Shown one piece after another: positions 55,846-64,000 of a DNA stretch of 64,000 nt. The notes under the pieces were generated by a model that saw only the letters and a program-made list of their open reading frames with translations, was not told where the DNA came from and made no database searches. Within the stretch, counting starts at the first letter, position 1; each line of letters starts with the position of its first letter. The DNA comes from Clostridium manihotivorum. GTDB lineage: Bacteria > Bacillota > Clostridia > Clostridiales > Clostridiaceae. Both the position numbers and the translations under genes were made by a program. The stretch is from contig NZ_CP025746.1 of assembly GCF_004015185.1 (NCBI RefSeq), positions 3,675,776 through 3,739,775 on the forward strand, given 5' to 3'.

Positions 55846-57047
55846 TACTTACCATCACCTGCTTCTTTAACTGTAACTCCGTTTTTAACACTTGAGCTTG
55901 GATTAAGTATAACCTTATCTCCATTTGATAAGCCTTCAGTTACTTGTGCCTCCATATCAGATTGAAGTCCAAGCTTAACCTCCTTTTCTATTGCTTTTCC
56001 ACCACTTAGTACATATAAATAGTTTCTATCGTTTTTATCTGTTCTCAAGCTTTCAGCTGGTACCTTTACAACATTAGTAGCCTGTCCTAGAAGCACATCA
56101 ACGTCTGTGTCAAAATCAATTTTTAAACCTTCTGGCTTATCTGCAATATCAATCTCTACTGGCAAAGTAGACTCTGTACCTGTAGCAGAGGTGGTAGTCT
56201 TAGCCGCAGGTCCTATGTATGAAACCTTGCCTTTAAGCTTCTTATCTCCACTCTTTATAACAGCATCTTGTCCAAGTTGTATCTTTGCTGCATCAAACTT
56301 ACCAACTGACATAACAGCTTTTAAGTTGTCCACATCTTGTACAGTTACAGCAGGTTGAGCTGACATTGTAGTAGCTGCGCCTTCAGCTACATTTAATGCA
56401 GTAACTACTCCATCAAAATCTGCAACTATAGTACTTTGACTTTTTGAAAGGTTATCTTTTGCTGTGTCTAAAGTTAGCTTTTGTAGTGCAATATTGTTGT
56501 CAGCTTGTTTTAACTGCTCATCACTATATGGAATCTTTGCTGCATCCCTCTTTGCTTGAGTCTGAGTTAATTGTGTTTGTAAATTCACTAAATTAGCTGC
56601 TGCTTGAGGGTTGCTTTTTGCAGCATTAATTTGATTATTTAAATCTGAAATTTGTTTATCTAAATCAGCTATATTGTTTTTAGCATCATTATTAGCATCT
56701 ATTTGCATCTGCTTTGTAAGCACTGCATTATCATAACCTAGTTGTGCTTGCTTCACACTGGTATTTGGATCTGTTATATCAAATTCAACAAGAACCTGTC
56801 CTTTTTTTACAGCATCTCCAACCTTAACATTTACCTTTTTTACCTTCCCTTGAACTGGGTAGTAATCCTTGCTGTTTTTTGATTTTATTGTAGCAGTGGT
56901 GGAAAGATAAGACTTTATATCTCCTGTTGATACGCTTGCTGTTTTTACACTTACAAAGTTTGTGGCTTTCTTTCTACTGCCTAATATCCCGAATCCTCCA
57001 ACTACAACTACTGCTACAATTACTATAGCTATTACTTTCTTTTTCAT
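55845..57047 (-). CDS. MacA/HlyD-type efflux adaptor
   Basis: 400 residues. One N-terminal membrane helix (VIAIVIVAVVVVGGFGILG), a split lipoyl/barrel-sandwich domain (KVKKVNVKVGDAVKKGQVLV and ADFDGVVTALNVAEG), an alpha-helical coiled coil about 95-205 (DLDKQISDLNNQINAAKS), then a beta-barrel and membrane-proximal domain to the end. Links the transporter with extracellular substrate. First gene of the minus-strand set running to 51041; GGGGGA precedes the ATG. Confidence 0.88.
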   Translation of the reverse strand: MKKKVIAIVIVAVVVVGGFGILGSRKKATNFVSVKTASVSTGDIKSYLSTTATIKSKNSKDYYPVQGKVKKVNVKVGDAVKKGQVLVEFDITDPNTSVKQAQLGYDNAVLTKQMQIDANNDAKNNIADLDKQISDLNNQINAAKSNPQAAANLVNLQTQLTQTQAKRDAAKIPYSDEQLKQADNNIALQKLTLDTAKDNLSKSQSTIVADFDGVVTALNVAEGAATTMSAQPAVTVQDVDNLKAVMSVGKFDAAKIQLGQDAVIKSGDKKLKGKVSYIGPAAKTTTSATGTESTLPVEIDIADKPEGLKIDFDTDVDVLLGQATNVVKVPAESLRTDKNDRNYLYVLSGGKAIEKEVKLGLQSDMEAQVTEGLSNGDKVILNPSSSVKNGVTVKEAGDGK

Positions 57048-57348
57048 CCAAAATTCCCCCCATGTACTATCTAGTTATATATTATTTATAAACTGAATAC
57101 TATTATCTACTTTTATTGTACATTAATATTCTAAACTTAGATGTAATTAATTATTAAATATTTCTAAACTAATTCTAAAATCTTTGTAATAGATATAAAT
57201 ATCATTACACATTAGACGAGAACTTTGAATTTCTGAATCTTTTTAATAACACTGTTACAATAAATAGTTGCACTGAATATTCTATATAAAACAGATATTA
57301 TGACTATACACTTAATCTCAACGCACTGATTTCAACAGCTTCTAAGTT
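57048..57348. other. Intergenic between adaptor and ribokinase genes
   Basis: AT-rich. Must carry the promoter of the efflux/two-component set. No clear operator or terminator was recognised. Confidence 0.4.
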
Positions 57349-58263
57349 TTAGTTTAAGCTTAATTCACTTCTAAAAGGCATAGAGGGTTGAGCCCCTTTC
57401 CTAGTTACAGATATTGCAGCAGCCTTATTTGCAAATTCAATAGCCTCTTCTATAGCTTCACCTTCACTTAAGGCAACAGCTAGAGCAGCATTAAAGCAAT
57501 CACCAGCTGCAGTTGTATCAATAGCATTAACTCTTTCACCTTGAAAAGCAATAGTCTTATCACTACTCACAAGAAGAGATCCTTTTTCTCCTAAGGTTGC
57601 TATAACATTTTTTACTCCTTTACCTATTAAAACTTTTGAGGCTTCAATTGCTGTACGGATATCTACTACTTCCTTACCTGTAAGCTTTTCTAACTCAGTT
57701 TCATTGGGTGTTAAAAAGTCAATCTTACTTAATATATAATCATCTAAATATTCTGGTGCCGGAGCCGGATTAAGTATTATCTTTTTGTCTCCCTCATAAG
57801 CTTTCTCTATGGCATAATATACCGTTTCCTTCGGTATCTCCATTTGCATTACTACAAGGTCGCTCTGAGATAAAAGTTCAGAATTTTTATCTATATAGTT
57901 CTTATCTACCATAGAGTTAGCACCAGGTAGAACTACTATACTATTTTTCCCTTCATTATTTACATAAATTATTGCAAGTCCAGAATTTATTTTCTTACAT
58001 CTCTCTATCCTAGAAACATCAATATTTTGTGACGAAAGATTATTTATAAGTTTTCCTCCCATATCATCATCGCCTACCATTCCCAGCATTGTAACGCTTC
58101 CACCAAGCCTAGCAGCTCCATAAGCTTGATTTGCTCCCTTACCACCAGGTATTTCAGTGTAATTTCCACCTAGAATAGTCTCTCCTTCCTTTGGCATATG
58201 ACTTACTGGTATTACCCAATCTATGTTAAGACTACCGATAACTAATATTTTTTTCTTTTCCAT
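57349..58263 (-). CDS. rbsK: Ribokinase
   Basis: About 304 residues from the ATG at 58263 (AGAGGTGAG upstream). PfkB family: N-terminal GSLNIDWVIPVSHMPKEGET, GGKGANQAYGAARLGG, and C-terminal signature DTTAAGDCFNAALAVAL with catalytic Asp. It phosphorylates D-ribose at O5 or a related pentose. No ribose transporter or regulator is adjacent, so the physiological sugar is not certain. Monocistronic. Confidence 0.9.
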   Translation of the reverse strand: MEKKKILVIGSLNIDWVIPVSHMPKEGETILGGNYTEIPGGKGANQAYGAARLGGSVTMLGMVGDDDMGGKLINNLSSQNIDVSRIERCKKINSGLAIIYVNNEGKNSIVVLPGANSMVDKNYIDKNSELLSQSDLVVMQMEIPKETVYYAIEKAYEGDKKIILNPAPAPEYLDDYILSKIDFLTPNETELEKLTGKEVVDIRTAIEASKVLIGKGVKNVIATLGEKGSLLVSSDKTIAFQGERVNAIDTTAAGDCFNAALAVALSEGEAIEEAIEFANKAAAISVTRKGAQPSMPFRSELSLN

Positions 58264-58486
58264 TTTTCTCACCTCTTAAATTATTAAAATCTCATTAATT
58301 CTTTGCATAAATCCTTTTACCATCGGATTACAAACCAATAAATTTCAACTGTTTAATCTAAAGTACATGCTTAAAACATCCTAATTATAGAATACGACAT
58401 ATATTAGTGCATTACAAAGCAGTTTTTATAATACTGGAATATTTCTAAAATAATTAGCAAATAACTACACATAAGGAGGTGATTAT

Positions 58487-58933
58487 ATGATAAAAAAACT
58501 ATCGACCTTATTATGTGCCATTTTTATTTTTACAACTTTTATTTTCATAAGCTGCTCTAAGCAGCCTACTACAACCAGTAATAAAAGTAATACAACTGGT
58601 AGTTCCAATAATAGTGCCACTAACGGAAGTAGTAGCAACGGAAGCTCTAATGCAAGTAGCAATAATAGTAATACTAAAATTGAACAACAAAACCCAACAG
58701 GTAAAACTTTTACCCTAGATGAATTGCAAAAATATGATGGTAAAAATGGAAACCCAGCTTATGTTGCTGTAGATGGAGTGGTATATGATGTGACTCATGC
58801 AGAAAAATGGCGTAATGGAGTTCATCAAGACTGGGTTACTGCAGGAAAAGACCTCTCCAAGGAAATAAGACAGTCATCTCACGGAACTAGTGTATTAAAA
58901 GATTTGACTGTTGTAGGTAAGTTAAAGCAGTAG
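58487..58933 (+). CDS. Cytochrome b5-like heme/steroid-binding lipoprotein
   Basis: 148 residues. Lipoprotein signal with lipobox FIFISC (Cys about 23), a 45-residue Ser/Asn/Gly/Thr linker, then a small cytochrome-b5-like domain about 72-148 (FTLDELQKYDGKNGNPAYVA, VDGVVYDVTHAEKWRNGVHQ). The AHRxG/HPGG heme motif of true cytochromes b5 is not complete, although His residues in THAEKW and GVHQDW are candidates. Common in clostridia; role unknown. AAGGAGGTGA precedes the ATG. Confidence 0.8.
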   Translation: MIKKLSTLLCAIFIFTTFIFISCSKQPTTTSNKSNTTGSSNNSATNGSSSNGSSNASSNNSNTKIEQQNPTGKTFTLDELQKYDGKNGNPAYVAVDGVVYDVTHAEKWRNGVHQDWVTAGKDLSKEIRQSSHGTSVLKDLTVVGKLKQ

Positions 58934-59117
58934 TTTAAGTACTACAATTTTTATTTTCCTATATGATTGCATCTTAAGTGTAATCATTATATGAAGATAC
59001 AACACTTAACTCCAGAATCGATTTTCAAGGCTCATCTATGTTCTAATAGGAGCTTCCGAAAATATTATTTTTACTGTAATACAAGACTATACAGAACTTT
59101 ATTTTAAATATGTAAGT

Positions 59118-59165
59118 AGCCTCCGTTTATGCTATAATTATATGGCTTATAATTTTACGGAGGTT
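59118..59165 (+). promoter_or_regulatory. Dyad around an extended -10 promoter and the MATE ribosome binding site
   Basis: AGCCTCCGT (59118-59126) and ACGGAGGTT (59157-59165) are inverted repeats; the second contains the ribosome binding site. Between them is TGCTATAAT (59130-59138), an extended -10. If transcription starts near 59145 the dyad acts only as DNA and may be an operator; if it starts farther upstream it would hide the ribosome binding site. Confidence 0.45.
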
Positions 59166-59170
59166 ATTCT

Positions 59171-60532
59171 ATGAATTTACTATCACTGTTTTCTGACAAA
59201 AAGTTCTTCAACGCTACTATAAAACTAGCCCTTCCAATTGCACTTCAAAATTTCATATTATCTTCGCTAAACCTTTTCGATAATATAATAATTGGTGGAC
59301 TTGGAGAAGTAGCAATAGCAAGTGTTGGACTAGCTAATCAAATGTTTTTCTTACTAAATCTTGTTTTGTTTGGCGTTGTAAGTGGCGCGTCTATATTTAC
59401 AGCTCAATACTGGGGGAATAAAGATTTAAAAAATATAAAGAGAGTTCTTGGAATATGTCTTATTTCATCCATAGCAGCATCTTCAATATTTACTTTAGCA
59501 GCATTAATTTTTCCTAAACCTATAATGAGCCTTTTTTCTAATGATCCTGCTGTTATAAATATGGGAGCTAATTACCTAAGAATAATATGTTTAAGCTATA
59601 TAGTTACAGCAATCTCTTTTGCTTACGCAGCTACGTTAAGAAGTATCGGACAAGTAAAAGCTCCTATGTTTGTAAGTGTTACTGCACTTGCTGTAAACAC
59701 AGTACTAAACTTTACCATGGTTTATGGTGTAGCGGGAATTCCTGGACTTGGAGTATACGGGTCAGCTTTAGGTACATTAATAGCTCGTATAATTGAATTT
59801 ATCTTAATGATATTTGTGGTATATAAATTTAAGTTTCCACTGGCGGCAAAACCTAAGGAATTGCTTGATCTTTCTCTAGACTTCGTCAAGAAATTTTTCA
59901 AAGTAACTATTCCTGTTATATTAAATGAAAGTCTTTGGGCTTTAGGTGTTACAGTTTACTCTGTAATTTATGCTCATATGGGGACTTCCATAATAGCATC
60001 AACAAATATAGTAAGTACCATAGACAGACTAGCAATGGTTATATTCTTAGGCTTCGGTAATGCCGCTGCAATAATGATAGGACAAAAGATTGGTGAAAAA
60101 GATGAGAAAACAGCATTCTTATACGCTAAGAGATTCATCATAATGAATCCTCTCATAGGTATACTGGTAGGCTTTGTAATATATATTGGTGCACCTTCTA
60201 TACTATATGCTTACAATGTATCACCTGAAGTACACAACTATTCAAAGTCCTTGCTTCATATTTTAGGCATATTCTTATGTATAAAAGTCTTTAACTACAC
60301 TAATGTGGTTGGTATATTAAGAAGCGGCGGAGATACAAAATTCTGTCTTCTTCTAGATATAGGCGGCATGTGGCTTGTAGGAGTACCACTAGTAGCTTTA
60401 GCTGGCTTATACTTTAATCTTCCTATAGATAAGGTATATATCTTTGTCTTTATGGAGGAAGTGGCAAAATTCATTGTAGGCTTTCCAAGAATAGCTTCTA
60501 AAAAGTGGATTAATAATTTAGTTATTCACTAA
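59171..60532 (+). CDS. MATE-family efflux transporter
   Basis: 453 residues with 12 predicted membrane helices; opening LALPIALQNFILSSLNLFDN, IIIGGLGEVAIASVGLANQMF, second half from VKKFFKVTIPVILNES. This is the branch near DinF/NorM-like clostridial pumps and distinct from the protein encoded at 18298. ACGGAGGT lies 5 nt before the ATG and is part of a dyad. Monocistronic; terminator follows. Confidence 0.9.
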   Translation: MNLLSLFSDKKFFNATIKLALPIALQNFILSSLNLFDNIIIGGLGEVAIASVGLANQMFFLLNLVLFGVVSGASIFTAQYWGNKDLKNIKRVLGICLISSIAASSIFTLAALIFPKPIMSLFSNDPAVINMGANYLRIICLSYIVTAISFAYAATLRSIGQVKAPMFVSVTALAVNTVLNFTMVYGVAGIPGLGVYGSALGTLIARIIEFILMIFVVYKFKFPLAAKPKELLDLSLDFVKKFFKVTIPVILNESLWALGVTVYSVIYAHMGTSIIASTNIVSTIDRLAMVIFLGFGNAAAIMIGQKIGEKDEKTAFLYAKRFIIMNPLIGILVGFVIYIGAPSILYAYNVSPEVHNYSKSLLHILGIFLCIKVFNYTNVVGILRSGGDTKFCLLLDIGGMWLVGVPLVALAGLYFNLPIDKVYIFVFMEEVAKFIVGFPRIASKKWINNLVIH

Positions 60533-60571
60533 TATTCTTATCAAAACTAACTATAAATGAATTATAATAGT

Positions 60572-60607
60572 AAAGGGATAAAATCTAGTTATAGATTTTA
60601 TCCCTTT
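60572..60607. terminator. Bidirectional terminator between MATE and prs
   Basis: AAAGGGATAAAATCTA and TAGATTTTATCCCTTT, perfect 16-bp arms, GTTA loop. Confidence 0.8.
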
Positions 60608-60628
60608 ACCTTATGCTATGATTTTTAT

Positions 60629-61744
60629 CTACGATCTACTCTTTAATAACTGGTGGATTACATAAGTTGCATCCATGTATGAAGCTATAGATTGATCATG
60701 ATTCAATCTATTGATTATTCTTGCAATAAACTCTGACATATCAACTTTCTTAAACCATTCAGCCTGCTGAACTTCAGGAGATATGTATGTTAAGTTTGTG
60801 GAGTAAACTCTAGTTATTAGACCATCTTCATATAGTTTCTTAAATTTATCTACACCTTCAGTGAAGAATGCAAAAGTAGCTGCAATATAAACATTTCTTG
60901 CCTTTCTTGCTTTTAGCTCTCTTGCTATATCTAAGACAGATTCTCCAGAAGCTATCATATCATCAACTATAAGTACATCTTGTCCTTCAACGTCTCTTCC
61001 CATATATTCATGCTTAACAATTGGGTTCTTTCCGTTTATTACAGTTGAATGATCCCTTCTCTTATAGAATAAGCCTACATCTAAGCCTAAAACGCTTGAA
61101 TAGTATATTGCTCTATCCATAGCACCTGTATCAGGACTAATTACAAGCATCTTATTTTTATCTATTTCTGCTGACTTCTCTTCAGTAATAAAAGTCTTTA
61201 ATATATCATAAGTAGGATATAGGTTCTCAAATGACAATAATGGAATAGCATTTTGAACATTTGGGTCATGAGCATCAAAAGTCAATATCTCTTGAACTCC
61301 TAATCTCTCAAGTTCTTGCAATGCTAAAGCACAATCAAGAGATTCTCTTCCTTTTCTTCTATGTTGTCTTGATGCATAAAGAAGTGGCATTATTACAGTG
61401 ATTCTTCTTGCCTTTCCTCTTATTGCAGACACAGTTCTTTTTATATCTTGGAAATGCTCATCTGGTCCCTTGAACGTTTGTAAACCAAACATATTATATG
61501 TACAGCTATGATTTCCAACATCACAAAGTATGTAAATGTCCTTACCTCTAACTGTTTCTGAAAGCTTTACCTTACCTTCACCATTGGAAAAGCGTATTTC
61601 CTCAGTAGGGATTAAGAATGACTCTTTTGTTCCTCTTCTTGATTTAATTTCCTCATCAATCTTCTGGCCTAAAGCTTTGCAGCTTTCTAAAACAATAAGT
61701 CCTAAGTCTCCATTATCAGGGATAAAAATTTGATTATCGCTCAT
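60629..61744 (-). CDS. prs: Ribose-phosphate pyrophosphokinase, long form
   Basis: 371 residues from the ATG at 61744 (AAGGAG 7 nt upstream), against about 315 for the common enzyme. Makes PRPP from ribose 5-phosphate and ATP. Motifs: MPLLYASRQHRRKGRESLDC, LTFDAHDPNVQNAIP, SPDTGAMDRA and the PRPP-binding loop DVLIVDDMIASGESVLD. Extra length is at both ends (the first 60 and last 40 residues), a type seen in clostridia. PRPP feeds nucleotide, histidine and NAD synthesis (NadC in this window). Confidence 0.9.
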   Translation of the reverse strand: MSDNQIFIPDNGDLGLIVLESCKALGQKIDEEIKSRRGTKESFLIPTEEIRFSNGEGKVKLSETVRGKDIYILCDVGNHSCTYNMFGLQTFKGPDEHFQDIKRTVSAIRGKARRITVIMPLLYASRQHRRKGRESLDCALALQELERLGVQEILTFDAHDPNVQNAIPLLSFENLYPTYDILKTFITEEKSAEIDKNKMLVISPDTGAMDRAIYYSSVLGLDVGLFYKRRDHSTVINGKNPIVKHEYMGRDVEGQDVLIVDDMIASGESVLDIARELKARKARNVYIAATFAFFTEGVDKFKKLYEDGLITRVYSTNLTYISPEVQQAEWFKKVDMSEFIARIINRLNHDQSIASYMDATYVIHQLLKSRS

Positions 61745-62052
61745 CTTCATACTCCTTATTAAGTTTATATATACTATTATACTTATTTTTTTAGTTTTAT
61801 GAATTGATTATTATGTCGGATTAACTCGATATTTTAACATTTCCTCAATCAAATTAATTAATTCATAACTTTACTTATAGTTTCTACTATTTGGCATAGT
61901 ATATAAATATGTTTTTATGCTTTTCGTTTACATTGTAGATTTTAACAAAACCTATGATTTATAGGTGTATTTTATCTTTTTAGAGTTTATAAATTTGTTT
62001 CTTTCCAATATTCCTTTCATCCCTATTGCTTATGGTTACACTAGTTTTAATA

Positions 62053-62097
62053 ATATCGTTCAAATTAAGTGGTTATGAAGGGGATGCTATATGAACG
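62053..62097 (+). repeat. Degenerate copy of dispersed repeat module A
   Basis: CGTTCAAATTAAGTGGTTAT followed by GGGGATGCTATATGAACG. The first half matches the other copies, the second half has diverged, but the outer dyad CGTTCA/TGAACG is kept. Confidence 0.45.
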
Positions 62098-62146
62098 AAC
62101 AACTAGAATTCGTTAGTTTAACAGAGCCTATAATGATATAGACAGT

Positions 62147-62168
62147 AAAAAAGTCGCTGAAGCGACCT
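62147..62168 (-). terminator. Terminator of the methyltransferase genes
   Basis: Minus-strand GGTCGCTTCAGCGACTTTTTT: 6-bp GTCGCT/AGCGAC stem with a two-base loop, then six Ts. It abuts the stop codon. Confidence 0.7.
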
Positions 62169-62786
62169 TTAGTTAATTTTTCTGCCTTTAATCAAAAATA
62201 ATGAGTACTCTATTAATTCCTCGTCTATTTTCTTATTATCATAATAAAAGGTATGAGCCTCTACTTCACTAAATCCACATTCCTCTAATAAAGCTTTTAG
62301 CTGCTGCTGATTAAACCCATTATGCCCATCAAATCCAATTTCATTTTTATGAAAACTTCCATCTTCTTCGTTAAGATCCACTATGCATAAATAACCACTT
62401 GGATTTATCATGCTATAAAATTTTTCACTAATAGCTTTTATATCTTTTATGTGATGAAGAACCATTGAGCTATATATTAAATCATACTTTTCATTCAAAC
62501 TGTCCTCAGTCATTATATCAAGGTTAAAGGCTTTCAAGTTAGAAGTATTAAACTGCTCTATCTTAGAGTTTACAACCTCAACCATATTTTTTGACGAGTC
62601 AATAAGTGTAATACTTTTAATATATTCATAAAGATTAAAGCTAACTAGGCCAGTACCACAACCAAACTCCATTGTAGTGTCTTCTTTACTCAAAGGCACC
62701 GATTTTCTTATTTCTTCGGCTACTATCTTTGCTCTTTTTGCTCTTTCTTCAGTATCCCAACTTTTTGCAAGCTCATCAAATCTCAT
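62169..62786 (-). CDS. Class I SAM-dependent methyltransferase
   Basis: 205 residues. SAM-binding motif I TTMEFGCGTGLVSFNLY, motif II acidic residue in TLIDSSKNMVE, motif IV LIYSSMVLHHIKDI. Rossmann-type methyltransferase_11/25; substrate unknown. TTGGAGGTAAG precedes the ATG. It follows a second, broken methyltransferase gene on the same strand by 18 bp. Confidence 0.85.
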   Translation of the reverse strand: MRFDELAKSWDTEERAKRAKIVAEEIRKSVPLSKEDTTMEFGCGTGLVSFNLYEYIKSITLIDSSKNMVEVVNSKIEQFNTSNLKAFNLDIMTEDSLNEKYDLIYSSMVLHHIKDIKAISEKFYSMINPSGYLCIVDLNEEDGSFHKNEIGFDGHNGFNQQQLKALLEECGFSEVEAHTFYYDNKKIDEELIEYSLFLIKGRKIN

Positions 62787-62804
62787 GCCTTACCTCCAAA
62801 TAAA

Positions 62805-63521
62805 TTAATTTATCTTCTTTTTCATTAAAACTGTCCATAGGAAGGCTTCACCAAAATATTCTCCACCTTCTACTTTTTTCATTTCTCTGAATTCTATTAT
62901 CTCAAAATATTGCTGTAATATATTTTTTAACTTATATTCAGAAAATCCCATTCCACCACTCATAGATTTGTCTCTATATACATCATAGTCAGATATATTT
63001 GCGCCACCTTTCAAATTAAAGCAAGTCATAGCAAAATATCCATCTTCCTTCATGCTATTATATATTATTTGAAAATACTTATTCCTTCTATGAGGCTTAA
63101 TATGGTGAAAGCATCCTCCATCATAAACAAAATCATACTTTTTGTCATTTGCATGATCAAATATGGATTGGCAGATAAACTTAACCTTTATGTCTTGATC
63201 TTGTGCAAATTCCTTAGCAAGTTCTATAGAAGTATTAGAAAAATCAATTCCTAAAACTTTAAAACCTCTCTGCCCTAAGTACATTGAATTTCTTCCTTTT
63301 CCTCAGCCTATGTCTAAGGCATCTCCACCATTTAATATACCCCGTTCAACATAAGATACTAAGTTTTCATCAGGAATATTCTTAAAAAATGGAACTGAAC
63401 TTTCATCACGTGTATAAAATTTATCCCACCACTCACTATCTCTCTTCTCTAGAAGATTGTCCAACATCTTCATAACATCTTCCTCAGTTTTTACTATATC
63501 TAGATCCAAACCAATATCCAT
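62805..63521 (-). pseudogene. Class I methyltransferase interrupted by an in-frame TGA
   Basis: A single frame of about 238 codons from the ATG at 63521 (GGAGGTAC upstream). N-terminal WWDKFYTRDESSVPFF is like TehB/thiopurine-type methyltransferases. Motif I reads GDALDIG, TGA (63305-63303), GKGRNSMYLGQRGF; relatives have Cys (DIGCGxGRN) at this place, so TGT or TGC has become TGA. The rest (VLGIDFSNTSIELA, YDFVYDGGCFHHI) is intact. Likely inactivated by one substitution, or a sequence error. Confidence 0.8.
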
Positions 63522-63631
63522 ATGTACCTCCATATAATCAACATCTACACATATAATTATACTATAAATAGGAACATATTTTAATTAATTACATACAGAT
63601 TGTATTATCTGAAGCACTTTTCTTTCTCACT

Positions 63632-64000
63632 CTATTCCCCCTCTATAATTGACTTTATCCAACTATAACAGCTATATAATTGTTGATCACTTATAAGATC
63701 TGATCTGTGTTCAAACATTACCTTAAAATTATTATTCTTTTGTTTAATAGTGCCCAGATATTTTTCTATAGGAGCCCACCCATCTTCTTCTTTTAAGCAC
63801 GGTAATGCTGGGTAGTGATTATTTTCTCCTATTCTAGCATTCCATAAATGTACAATATCTGTATATTTTGCAAATCTTTCTATTATGTTAATGGCATCAA
63901 AGCTTTTGTCTATCAAACTTTGAAGCTGCAATCTTCCAGTATCTAAACAAATCCTTATAGTATTATATGTATTCAGACGCTCCTCTAAAAAATCACTTTC
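63632..64000 (-). CDS. TIM-barrel sugar-isomerase/endonuclease-IV-like protein, partial
   Basis: The C-terminal 122 codons of a gene that continues beyond the window; the frame is open to base 64000. ICLDTGRLQLQSLID, DIVHLWNARIGENNHYPALP and DGWAPIEKYLG recall the metal-binding strands of xylose-isomerase-like (AP_endonuc_2) proteins, ending FKVMFEHRSDLISDQQLY. Substrate unknown. The internal TTG at 63931 is not a real start. Confidence 0.6.
   Translation of the reverse strand, partial: ESDFLEERLNTYNTIRICLDTGRLQLQSLIDKSFDAINIIERFAKYTDIVHLWNARIGENNHYPALPCLKEEDGWAPIEKYLGTIKQKNNNFKVMFEHRSDLISDQQLYSCYSWIKSIIEGE

Larger units (their letters stand above)
61745..62168. other. Intergenic before prs
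   Basis: Divergent space with the prs promoter region, one degenerate dispersed repeat (62053) and the methyltransferase terminator. A 16-codon frame at 62092-62142 behind AAGGGG is noted but not accepted as a gene. Confidence 0.45.

Noticed and set aside
62092-62142. 16-codon frame behind AAGGGG
   Set aside because: Too short, and it lies inside a degenerate dispersed repeat copy.
63303-63305. TGA read as selenocysteine
   Set aside because: No hairpin of SECIS type is visible just downstream, and the position is a non-catalytic Cys in relatives; a nonsense change is simpler.

Overview
This AT-rich window reads as chromosome of a Gram-positive, saccharolytic Clostridium-type Firmicute. The evidence is low GC, strong AGGAGG-type ribosome binding sites with frequent TTG/GTG starts, sortase-anchored surface enzymes, a SigD-type motility promoter, a meso-DAP-type MurE, an oxygen-independent NadA/NadB/NadC route, and homologues typical of clostridia. 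No rRNA, tRNA, CRISPR or prophage was seen.

Layout. 1-4.7 kb (minus): a LytTR two-component pair followed by two ABC exporter half-transporters, the second with a frameshift. 5-9 kb: a secreted family I.5-like lipase behind two copies of a perfect 7-4-7 palindrome, a YczE-like membrane protein and a small GH43 arabinosidase. 9-13 kb: murE, and an AraC-type gene cut off by an IS3-family element of visibly higher GC. 13-22 kb: small accessory genes (Nim-like flavoprotein, ABC pair, HAD, P-loop kinase, GNAT, MATE, second secreted lipase, DUF6143-like protein). 22-25 kb: a membrane-protein gene whose 3' end carries an IS630-type element with a split transposase. 25-30 kb: mraY-nadA-nadB-nadC. 30-42.5 kb: two giant related wall-anchored arabinan-degrading enzymes (GH43, 1301 aa; GH51+GH43, 2381 aa). 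43-51 kb: chemoreceptor, lipoprotein, a gene-poor stretch with a likely structured RNA, a PatB-type lyase, a GGDEF/EAL sensor and a hemerythrin. 51-57 kb: a seven-gene minus-strand set (MacA-like adaptor, ATPase, MacB-like permease, degenerate CDP-alcohol phosphotransferase, histidine kinase, response regulator). 57-64 kb: ribokinase, cytochrome b5-like lipoprotein, MATE pump, long-form prs, two methyltransferases (one with an in-frame TGA) and a partial TIM-barrel gene.

How parts fit. The two giant enzymes would strip arabinan side chains at the cell surface; the small intracellular-looking GH43 and ribokinase fit pentose use. Both giant genes share a SigA promoter, a cre-like site about 53 nt after the predicted start of transcription, and a roughly 300-nt leader whose first nucleotides can pair with a conserved segment over 200 nt downstream.

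Most interesting non-coding signals: (1) 45.5-45.96 kb, three ~82-nt units each carrying a hairpin whose stems differ by compensatory changes, enclosed by a 16-bp closing stem; (2) the paired long leaders of the arabinanase genes; (3) the twin palindromes before the lipase; (4) a dispersed palindromic repeat family in several intergenic regions. At least five genes are broken, so either genuine decay or some sequence error should be kept in mind.
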